Below, one piece after another: positions 45,970 through 58,648 of a DNA stretch of 64,000 nucleotides. Below the pieces are notes generated by a model. That model was not told where the DNA came from and searched no databases. It was given only the letters and a program-made list of their open reading frames with translations. The stretch's first letter is position 1, and every line of letters begins with the position of its first letter. This DNA comes from Daphnia pulex (Eukaryota; Arthropoda; Branchiopoda; Diplostraca; Daphniidae): assembly GCF_021134715.1 (NCBI RefSeq), contig NC_060017.1, positions 558,001 to 622,000 of the forward strand, written 5' to 3'. The position numbers and the translations under genes are program-made.

Positions 45970-46628
45970 TTGTCATGGATGATACAACTTACTCTACAGC
46001 GAGCAAAGCATCCCTTTCCAATAGTGTTGCAAATGCCCAGCACACACCAAACGTCAAGCCTTTCAACCAGAAGTCGTTTAGCGAGTCGAAGACTGCTTCA
46101 AACGGTTCGGTTCAAATCAATCGTTCCGTCAGCTCTGTTTCGGTGATTCGATCATCATCTTTAACTCTTCCTCGTTGGAGCGTCACTTCCAGCCTTCTAG
46201 GAAACGACAGCAGTAGTCGTTCAGTTTGGGATGTCTCAAAGGAACCTTATAAAAAGTAAGCCATTTCTTTTCGTCCCTGGAGAAGGAATTTATTTATAAC
46301 GCTTTCATTCCTTCACATAGGGAAAGGGTACAGCAGTTGTTGGATAAGAGAGGCTGGAGCGTTGTCAGTTTTCGCCACTGGAGAAGTTTAGGTCACCAGA
46401 TGCAAGACTTAAAAGTGCCAGAGGAAAAATCTGCCAGCGTCAAGAGCATCCAGACCGGCCGATCTGATGTCCCCTCAACCGTCGAAGGAAGTGTGTGTGC
46501 TTCCCCTACACTACTCAAGGTATTAACATTTAAAAACTATTGCTATTCAGAAACCAATCGGTTTGACTTATACAAGGATCATTTTGAAATTACTAGCGCA
46601 AGTCTTCGGTGATGAACACCAATTTTGA
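45728..46628 (+). CDS. Unidentified Ser-rich basic protein, partial
   Basis: Exons 45728-45961, 46000-46255, 46321-46519 and 46551-46628 join in phase to a TGA. The first part reads GSRPYEQILPFGQTATSLKR and AKGVRGLVRRSVASSTKH, the middle is Ser/Asn-rich (SVSSVSVIRSSSLTLPRW), and a helical piece ERVQQLLDKRGWSVVSFRHW follows. I do not recognise the family. A possible first exon ATGCAAAAGTTGG (45569-45581) leads into a damaged second exon, so the 5' end is uncertain. Past the stop, acidic ORFs to 46874 (DDQENQDLPAASPILKEN) look like further exon remnants. The first exon lies in the inverted repeat arm and has a partner in the other arm. Confidence 0.45.
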
Positions 46629-46962
46629 AAAAGAAGATGAAGATGAACAGTGCGTGTTGACACCACCACCTCAACCAGATTTCGAAAACGACCAAGAAGA
46701 AGCAGCAGCCCTCCAGCCCATTCGCCGCGCAATTCATCAGTTTTAAAAGTATTTGACGATCAAGAGAACCAAGATTTGCCCGCTGCTTCGCCGATTTTGA
46801 AAGAAAATTCCGCGATGGAAGAGGAGACGGACAACTTCCACACTCCAACGGAAAGCGAGATTAAATCCAAATAAGCGAGATTCAGTCTTGGATCTGTTGC
46901 CATTTTACTTTTAGCAACCATGCTTGGGTTTGAAGCCAAGAGTAAATTGTATCATTCATATA

Positions 46963-47568
46963 GACTTACGCTTAGTTAACTTAGGAATAGTGCCTGCAGT
47001 GTCTAGAGCTTTCTGTGACGATGATGGAAACAGTTTGAATTGACCTGGATACTTGGAACTGGTGCCATTTTACTTGAAGCCACACTTCTCCTTACCAAGC
47101 CACGTACTCCTTTAGCCAAGTTGGCTCTTTTAAGACTTGTTTTGGTTTGACCAAATGGTAAAATTCGTTGGTATGGTCTTGATCCATTTGTTTTCACTTC
47201 ATATTGTGCATATTGTGTAGCCTATCCCTGCTGAAATTTTTTTATTTGTGTTGGGTATTTTGTGTTTTACTGTACTTGTTGTAGCGTCATTTGCTGGCTT
47301 TATAAATTTAATACGACTTATTTTCACCGGCATTTTCTCTTTTCTTTCCTCCCGTCTTTCCTCAAGCAATCTCCTTAGAAAATTAGTAAGATATTAGCAT
47401 ACATTAGTAGTTCAACAAATTTAGGTTATCTTTAAGCTTACCCAACTTTTGCATCTTTGTCTAGAACTGTTTCTGACTGCTCCATTTTTCTTAATGAAAG
47501 CCAGGTTATATCTTAGCAGAAGCTTATTAACTAAGCAACTATTTCTGACAAGAGTGATAGCCCAACTT
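46963..47568 (-). repeat. Inverted duplication, right arm (partial gene copy)
   Basis: On the minus strand this arm repeats the start of the neighbouring gene: MQKL, donor GTAAGC, then RLLEERREERKEKMPVKISR and, in another frame, NGSRPYQRILPFGQTKTSLK. It keeps sequence the left arm has lost, but its reading frames do not join cleanly and it stops at the same splice donor (GCGTAAGTCT). Confidence 0.85.
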
Positions 47569-48058
47569 GTTGTAGCTTTCCTTCACACGCTTTAACTCTC
47601 AAGTCTTAATCAAATGATTTCCTAAACGAGTTTGCAAAATTACAGGAATCGCCAATAGGACACCTTTTCGGATTTTCCTCTGGCTACCGATGGGGGCGAT
47701 ATTTGCTACTAGTGGCTACCAATATGCTACAACTTCTGGCTACCATTTTAAAAACAAAAATAAAACCGATTACCAGATAGAACACAAAAAAACTTGTTTC
47801 ATCAGGGTTCGCTAGTTATAACTATAAGGTAGAAATTTAATATTATTAACTCGTTATTCATTTACTAACAGCTGTATTTTGTATTGTGATAACAAATACA
47901 CGACAGGGAATTAAGAGGACAATTAAGAAAATAATTAAGTCCTACATCATACAATTTCAAAGATTCTTCGGTAATAAAGAAATCTTAAATTAGACGGTCT
48001 CTAACCAAGAATATCTTTGGTTTTGATTTCGGAATAAACCGGGAAATTAGTTCCATCG
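47569..48058. other. Intergenic, no gene seen
   Basis: AT-rich. A short stretch near 47690 (GATGGGGGCGATATTTGC) resembles sequence just outside the left arm, so the inverted similarity may extend slightly further. Confidence 0.4.
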
Positions 48059-49371
48059 TTAGTCTCTTTCTAATTTCAATTGCGTAAGAAGAGGAATGAT
48101 TTGAAGGGCCAGTTTTTCAGATGACGCACAAATCATCCGCCGAGACATCAGATCCAATGGTCCTCCTTTATTACATAACAAAAATAAAAAATTGCTATAG
48201 AATCATTTGTAAACGGAAACGGCGAATTACTAGCACATTATGAAGTCCTACCTTCCGTGTCGATGCAAACACCTCCAGCTTCTCTTACAATTAATGTTCC
48301 AGCGGCTGGAATAAATTAAGCACATTTTTAAATTTGCTGTTTCAAAAATGAGGAGAGAATTTTACCAATATCCCACACGTGGATCCCGTATTCAAAGTAG
48401 CAGTCTGCTCCACCCGAAGCGACCGAGGCCATGTTCAATGCAGCACTTCCCATAGCTCTTAATCTACCAATTAAATCAGATTTCCGCTGAATTCGATGTC
48501 TTACGACTCAGAAAGGAGAGTTTTATCCTCAAAAAATCTTTGCACAGTTATTTAAAAAAATACGGTATCGTAAATTATTTACCCATGAACTTTGTTCATA
48601 AGCGCTGTTATATTTTTAAGTACACTTTCCATTTTTTGGAGATCCCGGTTCGTACCAAACTCGGCAATGACTAGAGATTTCCCCAGCTCTTTGGGAGAAA
48701 AAAAATACATCAAACTAAAAGAAAATTCAAATGTGAAAGTAGAGGAGAGTTTCCTTTTCTTGTGATACCTGTTTCTTCAGAGGCCCGAATGGGTTTATCA
48801 TTTAGAAAAGCTCCTTGGCCAAGTTTGGCAGTGAACATTTGGTCTAAAATTGGATTGTAGATTATGCCAATGTGGATGTCTTTATGGTACAGCACTGCTA
48901 GTGATATGCAGGAATGAGGAAATGAGTGCACAAAGTTCATTGTTCCATCAACTGGGTCGACAATCCAGGTGGGTTCATCCATTAGGTCACATTTTTCTCC
49001 TGCTGCCACAGATTCCTCTCCTATAAACCTGGAAACCACAGAATTGAATGTTATCACTGGTTGAAACACCACCACAGCAATTAAACAATGAAGTCATTAC
49101 ATGTGGTTAGGGAAATTTTCTTTGATTCTACCAATCAACATTTTCTCCACTGCCTGATCAGTTTCGGTAACGAGATCGACAGCACATGATTTAGTGAGCA
49201 CAGCTTTCTTCTTGTAAAATGCTTCTTTGATAATCTAAAATTGATGACGACACAATAGATAATTAGATATAAAATATCAGAATTACATGTTGAATAGAAT
49301 CGTACTTCTCCTGCATCTTTCACTGCTTTTAATGCGACGGTAAACACTGCTTCAACATCGAATTCGGCCAT
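48059..49371 (-). CDS. IMPA1: Inositol monophosphatase, 274 aa
   Basis: Mg2+-dependent, lithium-sensitive enzyme that releases free inositol from inositol phosphates. Exons: 49306-49371 (ATG), 49101-49234, 48769-49028, 48583-48688, 48366-48463, 48252-48305 and 48059-48165 (TAA); phases agree. Metal-binding motifs are all visible: [38 protein letters not shown] (signature WxxDPxDGTxNF), and across an exon joint [19 protein letters not shown] (second signature WDxAAG). Length matches the family (about 277). No damage is seen. Confidence 0.96.
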
Positions 49372-52300
49372 GGTGAAAATAAATAGACGATTGGATTTCT
49401 TGACAGGTTGGATTGGATATTATGTTCGTCTGCTAAACTTTTCAGATCGATTGCATCCGCTCAATCGATATGTCAATGGCGGGGTATTTTTTTTTAAATT
49501 AATTAGATGAGAACCTAACCAAAATAGTTGTGGTAAGGTTTCCCCAAACACGGTTTTTCTGTGGAGCACACCCAGAGAAGAGAAAAGCGTGTAGAATTAA
49601 TGTTCGACCTGTGCGACAACTTCAGCTCCGAGCTTATTTATTAGACATTGGCCAAGTTTACACTCGAAGAAGCAAAGAAAGTTGAGCGGTGATTTTTTGT
49701 TTGTCCCCCGAGTTTCCTTTTAGATTTCAAGAGGAAAATTCCATTGTTCGACAACAACGACAACTTTATTCACTCAACCGCGACGAGAAGGAGGGTGTTT
49801 CTATTTTCTCTGAAAAAGAAATCGCTGCATGAAAACCGAAAGGTAAGAACGAAATTCGCACGGGATTTTCCTCTCGAGTAGTGCACAAGAACGCGCGTGA
49901 GCCCCTAGTCAACAGATTGAAATGTAAAAAGAATGATAGAGTATCATCACGTTTCATGTATTCTAAATATGATGTATGACGTCTAACCTTGGAGATTTTT
50001 TTTTCTCACGGATATTGGAATGAACCAAATAATGAACGACGCAAAAATACATGCGATGACATTCTTGCGGTCTAACCACTCGAGCGTCGTTGAGCTTCCC
50101 TCTCACGCGGAACCACCACACGGCGTCAATGGGCGAGTTTGTTCCGAATATTGCGGAAGTTGAAAAATTCTTCTCTTTTTGAATTACCAGGCTTACTCGC
50201 TTCAGTTACATAGTTAAACAGGAGATTGCGTACCTCCGGGCCAACATCGCCGACGCCTGTAAAGAAGAAAAGTTTCTAAAGAAATCGAGCGCCCAGTAAA
50301 CTCGTCGTCAAATAAAAGAATAACCGGACAATTTAGAATTCTATTATTTTTTGTTATTATATTCCCACGGATTGTTTGCAGTACCATCATTTGTGCACAC
50401 ATCATTTCCACGTGAATGAAATCGAGAGAAGATATCGAGTTTCTAGAAAATTTTCAGGAGGCTCGTTGGCGACTTGTGTGCGGGAAGGAATGACGAGTCA
50501 CGACGTGGGAGGACTTGAAACGGAGAAAGTGCAGTGAACCGAGAGCTAACGCGAAAGTATTGTCAGTATACAGTTATCTCTCTAGAGTCTCTAAATTAAC
50601 TCGGATGGAGAAAAAGAAACGGATGATGATGAGATTGCAGACGGAATGTATGGGAAATGACGACCGTCCAACGGAATCGACGGTTTCTTTTAACGACGAA
50701 AGAACGTTAAGTGTTTTAGTTGTGTAGAAGAAAAATCTTAACGGTCAGACTATATGTTGCGCCGCTTTATTAGAAAGAAAGAAAGAAAGAAAGAAAGAAA
50801 GGTATAGTTTGGAGAGTTGGCCGCTGTACGGCGCCCTAGTCGACCCGCAGGTATGAGCACACAAAAAAGATAAGGTGGTAGCCTGGGGCAACCGAATGAG
50901 TCCATGGTTTCCTCTCTCTCTCTCCAATGCATTCTTAGTTCTGCATCGCTCAGCGACAGGTTGTGTTTCTTCCTCTGCAACGGAGAAAACCCACACACAG
51001 AAATAACCGCACACAGTTTCTCTTCATCCATTTGGGCTCGTAAAAACAGAGCCAAATCGAGTGGTGCCAATTTGAAAAGTGCTTGCAGTTTTTTGGTGCG
51101 TCCATTTCGTCAGTGGTTCACTAACGAAACGAAGAAGAATTACGTTGGAATTTGGACAGTGTAACCGCGTGAGTCACGCAGTTGCTTTGATCAGCAGTAG
51201 AGAATGCCACGACGATTGTGAACTCGCCAGGAAAAAACATAACAAACGGTAAACACAGCAGACACACAGGTTTGTTGCTTCATCGCCTTGAGGTGATTTT
51301 TTTTTGTGTGTGGAATAGGTGGGGGGGCTTAGCAGTTTAGATAGCAAAAGATTAAAAACTTGGTTGTGAATGAGTCGTGTGCCTATTTTGAATTATTCAT
51401 ATTTTTAGAAAAGAAAACGGGTCAAAAATGAGCGAGAACTATGGAGGCCAGAACACACCCTTCCATCGAAGGCCCCAAAGAGTCTGTCAGACAAAACCAG
51501 CATATATCCTTCTTTTGTTTCTTGTCCATTTTTTCCTTTTTTAAAAAATCCAACCAGGTACGACACGGCCTCGAGGAATTTCCTTTAACCTTGAATTCAG
51601 TTCTCTCCCCCGTGGGTTTTATATCATCTCCATTGATTCCATGTCTACCATATTTTTTTTTAAAAAGAAAACTTGTTTTTCCGATGAATACGCTAAAAGA
51701 AATGACTCTAAAGTTTTGCCATTAAAATCAAGACCCGCAAGAGTTTCACTTCCTTCAACGGCGCATTTCCTATAGTGGACGGCGCCATAACGGTCCCGCG
51801 TCACTGTCAACGTCTGGCGTCCAAAACAGAAAAAAATGAAAAAGTTGTGTTTCTAAGGAGACAATACGAATAAAAGCAGAAGATTAGAATTGTTTGCAGA
51901 GAAAAAAGAGTAGCAAGTCGTTGACGGTGAACTTTTGATCTAGGTTATAGCATCAGAGGGGGGAGAAAAGCTTCCAGCGGAAGTGGCTTGTTTTTATTAT
52001 TTTCATTCTTTTCTCAACGTATTACGCGTTTTTGTGTTCCTGTTTCTGTTTTTTTACTGTCCAAATTTGGCAGGAGTGTATCATGACGGGTCCTCATTTC
52101 CACCCCAATTTCCTTTATGTACCTTTTTTCCGATTCCATTATTTACAAAATGGGGTACAACTGCCGTCTATTTGTTCGTTATGGGAACTGGAATTTGCGC
52201 AATGGTGCCGCTTTTACCTTTTATTGATAGACCAAAAATTGTTAAGGGGGGGGGGCGGCCCGTTACGGTCGTACATAAACAACACTCAACTTGTCTCTTT

Positions 52301-52922
52301 TCTCTCTTTTTCTTCTTACATTTCCCAATATGTTGTGTGTTTGCACGTTTTGTTATGGTTACCAGGAGGGGGGGTTGGGTTGGCAGGAAGAAATTCTAAC
52401 CTGCGTTCCCAATCCGTGCAATACGACGCCGTTTGAATGGTAGGCGTGTTTCAGATCTGTGCTCGACCCGAGCTGTGCTCTATTGTCCTTACTCATTGTT
52501 GCCTATTGCGTCATTTGGCAAAAGGAAAAAAAAAAAACTTGATAAAAACGTGCCACCCAGACAATCAAGTGTTTTTCTTTTTCCGCTTATTTTTAAAAAC
52601 CGATTTTTGCCCGTGTGCGACGTGATCCGGTAGAATAACGAGGTTTGGTCACTGAAAATTATTAACACCACTAGCGCCCATTGTGTAATTTTTTCTGTTT
52701 CACATTTCGGCAATGTGTATAATTTCTTTATTATTAGTAGTTAGAGCAAGTCAATGTCAATGGGTCCTTAATTGTGTCCAGGGGATGGATGTTTATTAAA
52801 AGAGGTTGAAATGATAAACATTCGGTCGCAGGTAGAAATACGAACGTGCGTGACTAGATTATCGATTTCGTCCTGGTTTGAAATGTTTTGGTAATAAATG
52901 TCCTTTTGCTTTTCCAGTTGCC
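49372..52922. other. Intergenic / 5' region of the PTP gene
   Basis: 3.5 kb with no exon I can support. It has an (AAAG)n microsatellite at 50772-50801 and G-runs at about 51320 and 52245. The PTP start exon is preceded by an acceptor (TTTTCCAG at 52917), so one or more 5' UTR exons of that gene should lie here. Confidence 0.5.
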
Positions 52923-55900
52923 ATGAAGACGGACCTCATGATGCGGATCGAATTGATTGTCGGGATCCTTGGCCTCGTCTGTTGGGTGACGGTCGCTACT
53001 GGTCAGGAGATCCAGCCAGATGAGATCACCACGGAATGGTTCACAACAGATGCTCCAGTCACGATGATGTCGGCCTTGGATGTGACTAGTATTCGCCCAG
53101 CGGATAGGGAAACAACGGCTCTCCCACCAAATGACTTACGGGCCAGAATTCTTCTCAACGCGGAATTTGAAGATGATCCCACCCAGTTGGCAGCTTCGCA
53201 GCCTGGCGTCCCATCGGCTGCTGGCTCAACATTAGATAACAGTCTGCGATCAACCAATAATAATGACTGGACACCAATTGTATGGGCGTCAACACGGTTG
53301 CCGTCCACTACTCTACCTCAGGCGACTCCCCTTCCGTCTCCAGTTTTCATCCGGCCACCAGCTCCTGGACCATCTACACTTGTTATTCGGCCGACACCAT
53401 TACTGCGGCCTCTCCCAACCATTTTGGCAACTCCTGGACGAATCGCAACGCCCAGTACCGAAAGGATGATTTCTAGCAGCATCCGACCATCCACGGATGC
53501 ACCAACCGTTTCACTCCCTCCGATTTCATCTCAACCTTCCCTTGTTCACTTTGATCTGGAAGATGCCAGCTCAGGCCCCAATTTTACTATAGTAGCCGAT
53601 CCACAAGCATCCAATGATTCCATCATCATTCCCGTTCCCGCCACTGCACTTGTCGTTAATCAAACGGCACAACTCATTGGCCAACCACCTTTAGCCGACA
53701 ACAGCTCTCTTCCGACGACCGTTTTGGAAGATGTCCGAGCTGATGATAATGTTACTGTTGTAAGCGTAGTAACAGAATCCAATAACCAATCTGTGCAAAT
53801 AGAAGGAGAATCGATCGCAAACATTACCAAGGATTCTATTCCCGTTAATGAGACAACACTCAACGAAACTGTTGTATTACCCGTCAACACAAGTTTCATT
53901 GCAAATACCACAGAGGAAGAAAATATTATGCCACTATCAAATGATGAGTCCATGGCTAATAGTAGTTTCGTGACACAACCGTCTGATAACGAGACGGTTC
54001 TGGTGACGATAGACGAAGAGGCGGGGCAAGGAGAAGAAATCCTTACGACACCAATTGAAGATCAAAGTTCAATGACGACAGATCTGTCAACCGGCTTTGG
54101 TTTCAATAACGAGACTTCATCTACAATGGATTTTCTTTCCAATTCTTCTGGAATTGATGAGGGAATTCCCTTATCCAATTCCTCCTTAATTGAAGAAGAG
54201 ATTTTCCTATCCAATTCTTCGACAATTCTCCCTATTAACGTCACTAATGTTGTCTTATTGACAACGGAAATCCCTGTGCCATCGACTAGCTTGAAGGCAG
54301 CCATAGTCTCGGTGAGTACAAGTGTTCCGATTACCACTACCGTGACCTCCGAGCCCGACACATTCGAATCGACTACTGCCCAAGAAATAGACACCAGTAA
54401 CGGGAAACAAAATCGCGAAGAATCAGGTCGTTCGACTACCCTTTCGGCTCTTTCTGGATTAGCTACTCTATTTCCCGCGTTAACACGTCCACCCAGTACT
54501 ACCTCCTTACCGACAGAAATCAACACCCAACCAATTACGACGACGACGACGCCGACGACTACAACAACAACAACAACATCGCCTCCATCGACAACACTCA
54601 AAACGACAACATCGTCCAGTATTGTATTCCCGTCGTCCGGTTGGACAATCACGCCACAACAAGCGCCACCTTCCATCCCCCACTTTGTCAACCCACAAGC
54701 TGGGTGGCCAACAACAACTCATAACCCACATCCAACATTCCACGAGGCACCCAACTTTTACCATCCAACTTCGACGGAATATTTCCCTGATAATGAATGG
54801 CCAAGTACGGAAGGCTCTCAAGCTGACGATTCGGATTCCACCACTACTATTGTGGCCATTTCTGTCAGCATTGCCGTTATCCTCTGTCTGGCCATTGCAA
54901 TTCTTCTTCTGTTGGTGCTTCGTCGACGCCGTGCAAGAGCAGTCCAGGGAACGTGCCAGCCGGCCCGGATGGATGCCTACAGTTTGGACAATGTCAGCCA
55001 ATCCAACACATGGCAAAGGGGCAAAGTGCGCAATAGTCTTCGTGCCTCTAAACGATCATATTGCAATCAGGCATTCGATGATTCTGTAATTATTATTATT
55101 ATTTACACTTCAAAAAGGTGGTTTTGACTGAATTTCATTATTAATTTTCCTAGACGGTGTTTTCGGTCCCCTTAACAGCGGCTCAGTTGGCCTTGTACAT
55201 GGAGAAACCTATTACCAGCATTGAAGCCGAATTTCGTAATATAGCCACTTCGACTGTACGTATCGATGAACTACCTGCAGGCGTAGAGACCAAGAATCGT
55301 TACGCCAATGTCCTGCCCGTTCCAGAAACACGAGTACACATCCGTGTCCAAGACAATCAGCCAATGGATACCATTGAACAATATATCAATGCCAACTACA
55401 TCAAGGTATGGGCTTTGCACATCTCGCAACCATTTTCTAGAGAAAGAATTAAACCTTTTTTTTGGAATGAATAGGGTCCAAAAGAGGAGCCTCATTTTTA
55501 CATAGCGTGCCAGGGACCCATGGAAGATACGGTTCAAGATTTTTGGCAAATGATTTGGGAGAATCAGTGCAAGATAATCATCCAATTGACAGATCTGTCT
55601 GAAAATGGAGTAGCCCGTTGTGCCGAGTATCTTCCTCCTTCGGAAGTATTAGATTGCCACCGACTTTATGGTGACTATCAGGTCTGCTGTTATATGTTAA
55701 TTTTCGTTAGTAGGAAAGAAGCATTTCTAACTTGTTTCTATTTTAATAGGTTACTCTCAAGTCGAGAGAACTACGCGATAACTACGTCACATCTCACATC
55801 CAGCTGAAGCGAATGGAAGACAATCTAGTGCGTGACATAACGCACTTGTGGTACAGTTCTTGGCCAGCTACTGGCGTCCCAGAGGACGGCAAAACTATTG

Positions 55901-56255
55901 TTTCTTTACTTATGGAAGCTCGCAAAGGTCAGTCCAAGGAACACAAATCTCCTATGGTCGTGCACTGCAGTCCCGGAACAGGACGGACAGGGGCTGTCCT
56001 GGCCATTGATGTCTGTATGCGACATCTTGATTCTAGCCGAAGTATTGATATCCCTCGATCTGTCCATCGCCTCAGACAGGATAGGGCCGGCTGTGTACAA
56101 ACTGGAGAGCAGTACGCTTTCGTTTACAAGGTAAGATTATCGTTAAGACAAATTCCGCTTTAGACATTAAATTAATCATGTTGAAATTTTTCTTTCTTCA
56201 GTCGGTTAATTACTATGCGTCCCAGTTGAGTAACGCCGCCTTGGATTCGCTGTGA
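52923..56255 (+). CDS. Receptor-type tyrosine phosphatase, WPD loop altered, 1018 aa
   Basis: Exons 52923-55085, 55154-55405, 55475-55681, 55750-56130 and 56202-56255 join in phase. The ATG at 52923 starts a signal peptide (MKTDLMMRIELIVGILGLVC) just after a splice acceptor. A long Ser/Thr/Pro/Asn-rich ectodomain has many NxS/T sites and a Thr run. The membrane helix (IVAISVSIAVILCLAIAILL) is followed by LRRRRAR. A single PTP domain shows KNRYANVLP, YINANYIKGP, IACQGPMEDTVQDFWQMIWE, the P-loop VVHCSPGTGRTG with Cys and Arg intact, and QTGEQYAFVYK. The WPD loop reads SWPATGVPED: the general-acid Asp is Ala, as in IA-2-type pseudophosphatases. So membrane signalling or substrate binding with weak or no catalysis is inferred. 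I cannot assign an orthologue. Confidence 0.92.
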
Positions 56256-56576
56256 AACGGTGAATAGGCAACTAGAAAGTTCAAGCACACAATGGCCCTC
56301 GTCAATACAAAACAGGCAAAAAAGCACTCACAATTCTGTATATCCATGACGACTTTGAAGGGGAAAAATGATCTTGTCTGTATTTTTCGATGTTAACCTG
56401 TTACACATCTCGTCCTTCACGTTCCACCTCTCCTCCATCAACACTTGCTTGAAATGTAAAAGCGGAGGCTAAATATTCACGGACAAAGCAAAGCGAAAAC
56501 AAATCATAACCAGTGACTTAATATTCACACGCTTAAAACATCCCTATCTATTTACATGATTAGTTCGATGATGAAG

Positions 56577-56582
56577 AATAAA
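56577..56582 (+). terminator. Poly(A) signal, PTP gene
   Basis: AATAAA 322 bp after the PTP stop and only about 25 bp before the METTL22 stop codon, so the two convergent genes have nearly touching or overlapping 3' ends. Confidence 0.5.
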
Positions 56583-56606
56583 TTCTATTTGTTGAGCATT
56601 TAACAA

Positions 56607-57896
56607 CTAAGGCAACGAGCTTTTGTTTTGAATTTTGAACAAGACCAGCTCTTTGACTCGTTCATAGCAAAAGTATTGAGGTATTTGACTAGTGTCGAGC
56701 TGCAAAATGTCGTATGCATTCAACTCCCTTAAAAGGTTTTCATGAAAATAATCGTAACACGGTGCTTCTATATCCAAATCGGCCAAAGTAAACACAAATC
56801 TAGGAAAATTTCCATAGTTAACAACAAAAATCTTTTAAAAAACAATGAATTAGTTTTACCTTTTTTCAAGAGCAATTACGGCAGTTTTTGGACGACCTGT
56901 AACCATCAGTCTCTTCAAAGTGGATAAAAACGCATCCGTCAATTCATCGTGATACACAACTTGAAAAAAAGAAGCGATGTCAACTTAATCTAATATTTTC
57001 GTAAAGTTTAATTTAATTTACCATCTGCAGCTATTAGGAGGTTAGAGTTCTCAATAAGACTAACTAGCTTGTCAGAATAGTTTGAATTGTAAAAGTCCAG
57101 CTCTATTGCTTCCACCTGGCCACTAATCCACTTTGAATTTTGTTCAATATTTGTTTCAATCAAAGAGAGAATATTTCCTTTCGAAATATCTGGAAATTTA
57201 AATAAAAATAAAAGTATTACAGTAAATTTATTATTATTATTTTCAATCTGTAAAATTTAAATGATGGTAGAATACCTGTACTCACAACATGGCCAGCAAC
57301 CATTCCAGCAACAATACTTGTCAAACCAGTACCAGCTCCAAGCTCAATCACAATATCATCATGAAAAATTTTTAAGTTTTTATCTTCATTTGTTGCAGAG
57401 TGTAATAAAAAATCAGCTAACAAAAAAGCGCCTCTCCAGACTTGTAATCCCACCATGTCCAGTGAGGTGTTGATGTGATGTTCTGTAATTTAGTCAACCA
57501 TCATTATGTTATTCAGTTATCATTTCCATTTGTTGAAGACATTAATTGGCGACGATTTACTCAGAATATTTTTTAGTGCACTATTTACTTATAGAAAGGG
57601 TGAAGTCAGGTGTGAAGTCCTTTCTGCAAACCAGTAGATCTCCGTCATCATCTGCAGTTGTTTCTTGATTTGCATTATGAGTAGCACTTAAGGCAAGTTT
57701 TGGAGGTAGACTAAAATTGAAGCTCGAGATAACTATAAATAAATTTAATATGTTACATTTATTAGGTCGGCTTAAAGAATCAAAATAAGCTTAAAGAGAA
57801 CTTGCCAATATTTTCTTCATTCTTGAGAGATTCTCCTTCACTAAATACATGCACTTCTGAAGTAACTCTATGGTCGCTTAGATCTAAATCTTCCAT
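56607..57896 (-). CDS. METTL22: METTL22 protein-lysine methyltransferase, 301 aa
   Basis: Seven-beta-strand methyltransferase family 16 member. Exons: 57806-57896 (ATG), 57589-57732, 57276-57482, 57022-57189, 56857-56959 and 56607-56799 (TAG), in phase throughout. The N-terminus (SDHRVTSEVHVF) resembles the family start. Core motifs: VGLQVWRGAFLLADFLL, SAM-binding VIELGAGTGLTSIVAGMVAG, LLIAADVVYHDELTDAF and the C-terminal FTLADLDIEAPCYDYF and CYERVKELVLFKI. Intron 1 has a GC donor (ATATTG then GCAAGT), the known minor GC-AG class; the phase fits. Its 5' end is repeated in inverted orientation at 58.3-58.5 kb. Confidence 0.93.
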
Positions 57897-57959
57897 AGTG
57901 ATGAATGATAATGAAAATGGAAAACAAAAAATATATTAAGTACCTATAAACACACTCGG

Positions 57960-58520
57960 AGAAAGACGAAAACTTCTCCGTTGGTCGAGACTGAGCAGAC
58001 GACTTAAAACTTAGAGAAACACGGCAGAACATGGGCTGATGGGCATGAAGAAGAATGACAGGAGAAACAACGGAATAGGCTAACAGACCAAAATCTGATA
58101 TCATGCTGAAGGCTGGCTGGAACTAAACCGCTTGGCGGCGCTGTGCGGTGGTAGGGCAGTTTTGCAAAGCAGTGGGAACTGGGAAGGGAAATAAAGATTC
58201 AAATAGGCATTTCGAGAACATAAATTCACTTCTTCATAAAATAAATTCACTGAAGCTATGTTGAAAATTCAATAAAACTTTGCTACAGTAGCTAACTTCT
58301 ACTAATGTTGTAAACACAAAAAGTAAAACTGCCCTACCACCGCTCAGCGCCGCCAAGCGGTTTAGTTCCAGCCGGCTTCAGCATGATATCAAACTCTTAG
58401 TACGTCGTTGTTTCTCCTGTCTTTCACTTCACGACATGGGTTCAGAAAGTCAGAAACCATTTTGCTGAAACTAGGTCAGAGCTATAGACTCCTGGTCTCT
58501 TCACGGCTATGTTGGCTTCT
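57960..58520. repeat. Inverted duplication of the METTL22 5' region
   Basis: Arms 58096-58163 and 58325-58391 are nearly exact inverted copies (GGAACTAAACCGCTTGGCGG, TGATATCATGC). Weaker similarity extends outward (CGTTGTTTCTCCTGTC) to about 57960 and 58450. The 160-bp centre is AT-rich. The result is a mirrored METTL22 promoter/5' leader without a second METTL22 gene. Confidence 0.85.
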
Positions 58521-58648
58521 CTATTGCTCGCAATCGTGCACGGCTGTAGAAAACGAAGCAATAATTAAATTTAAAAAATTGAGAAAATTAGAAAACGTTT
58601 TATACGTGGAGGGGATTTAGTGGTGAGGAAACGAAATTCTTGATATTC

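Noticed and set aside
54062-55016. Minus-strand ORFs of 209 and 169 codons opposite the PTP ectodomain
   Set aside because: Reverse reading of the Thr/Ser-rich repeat region; no independent support.
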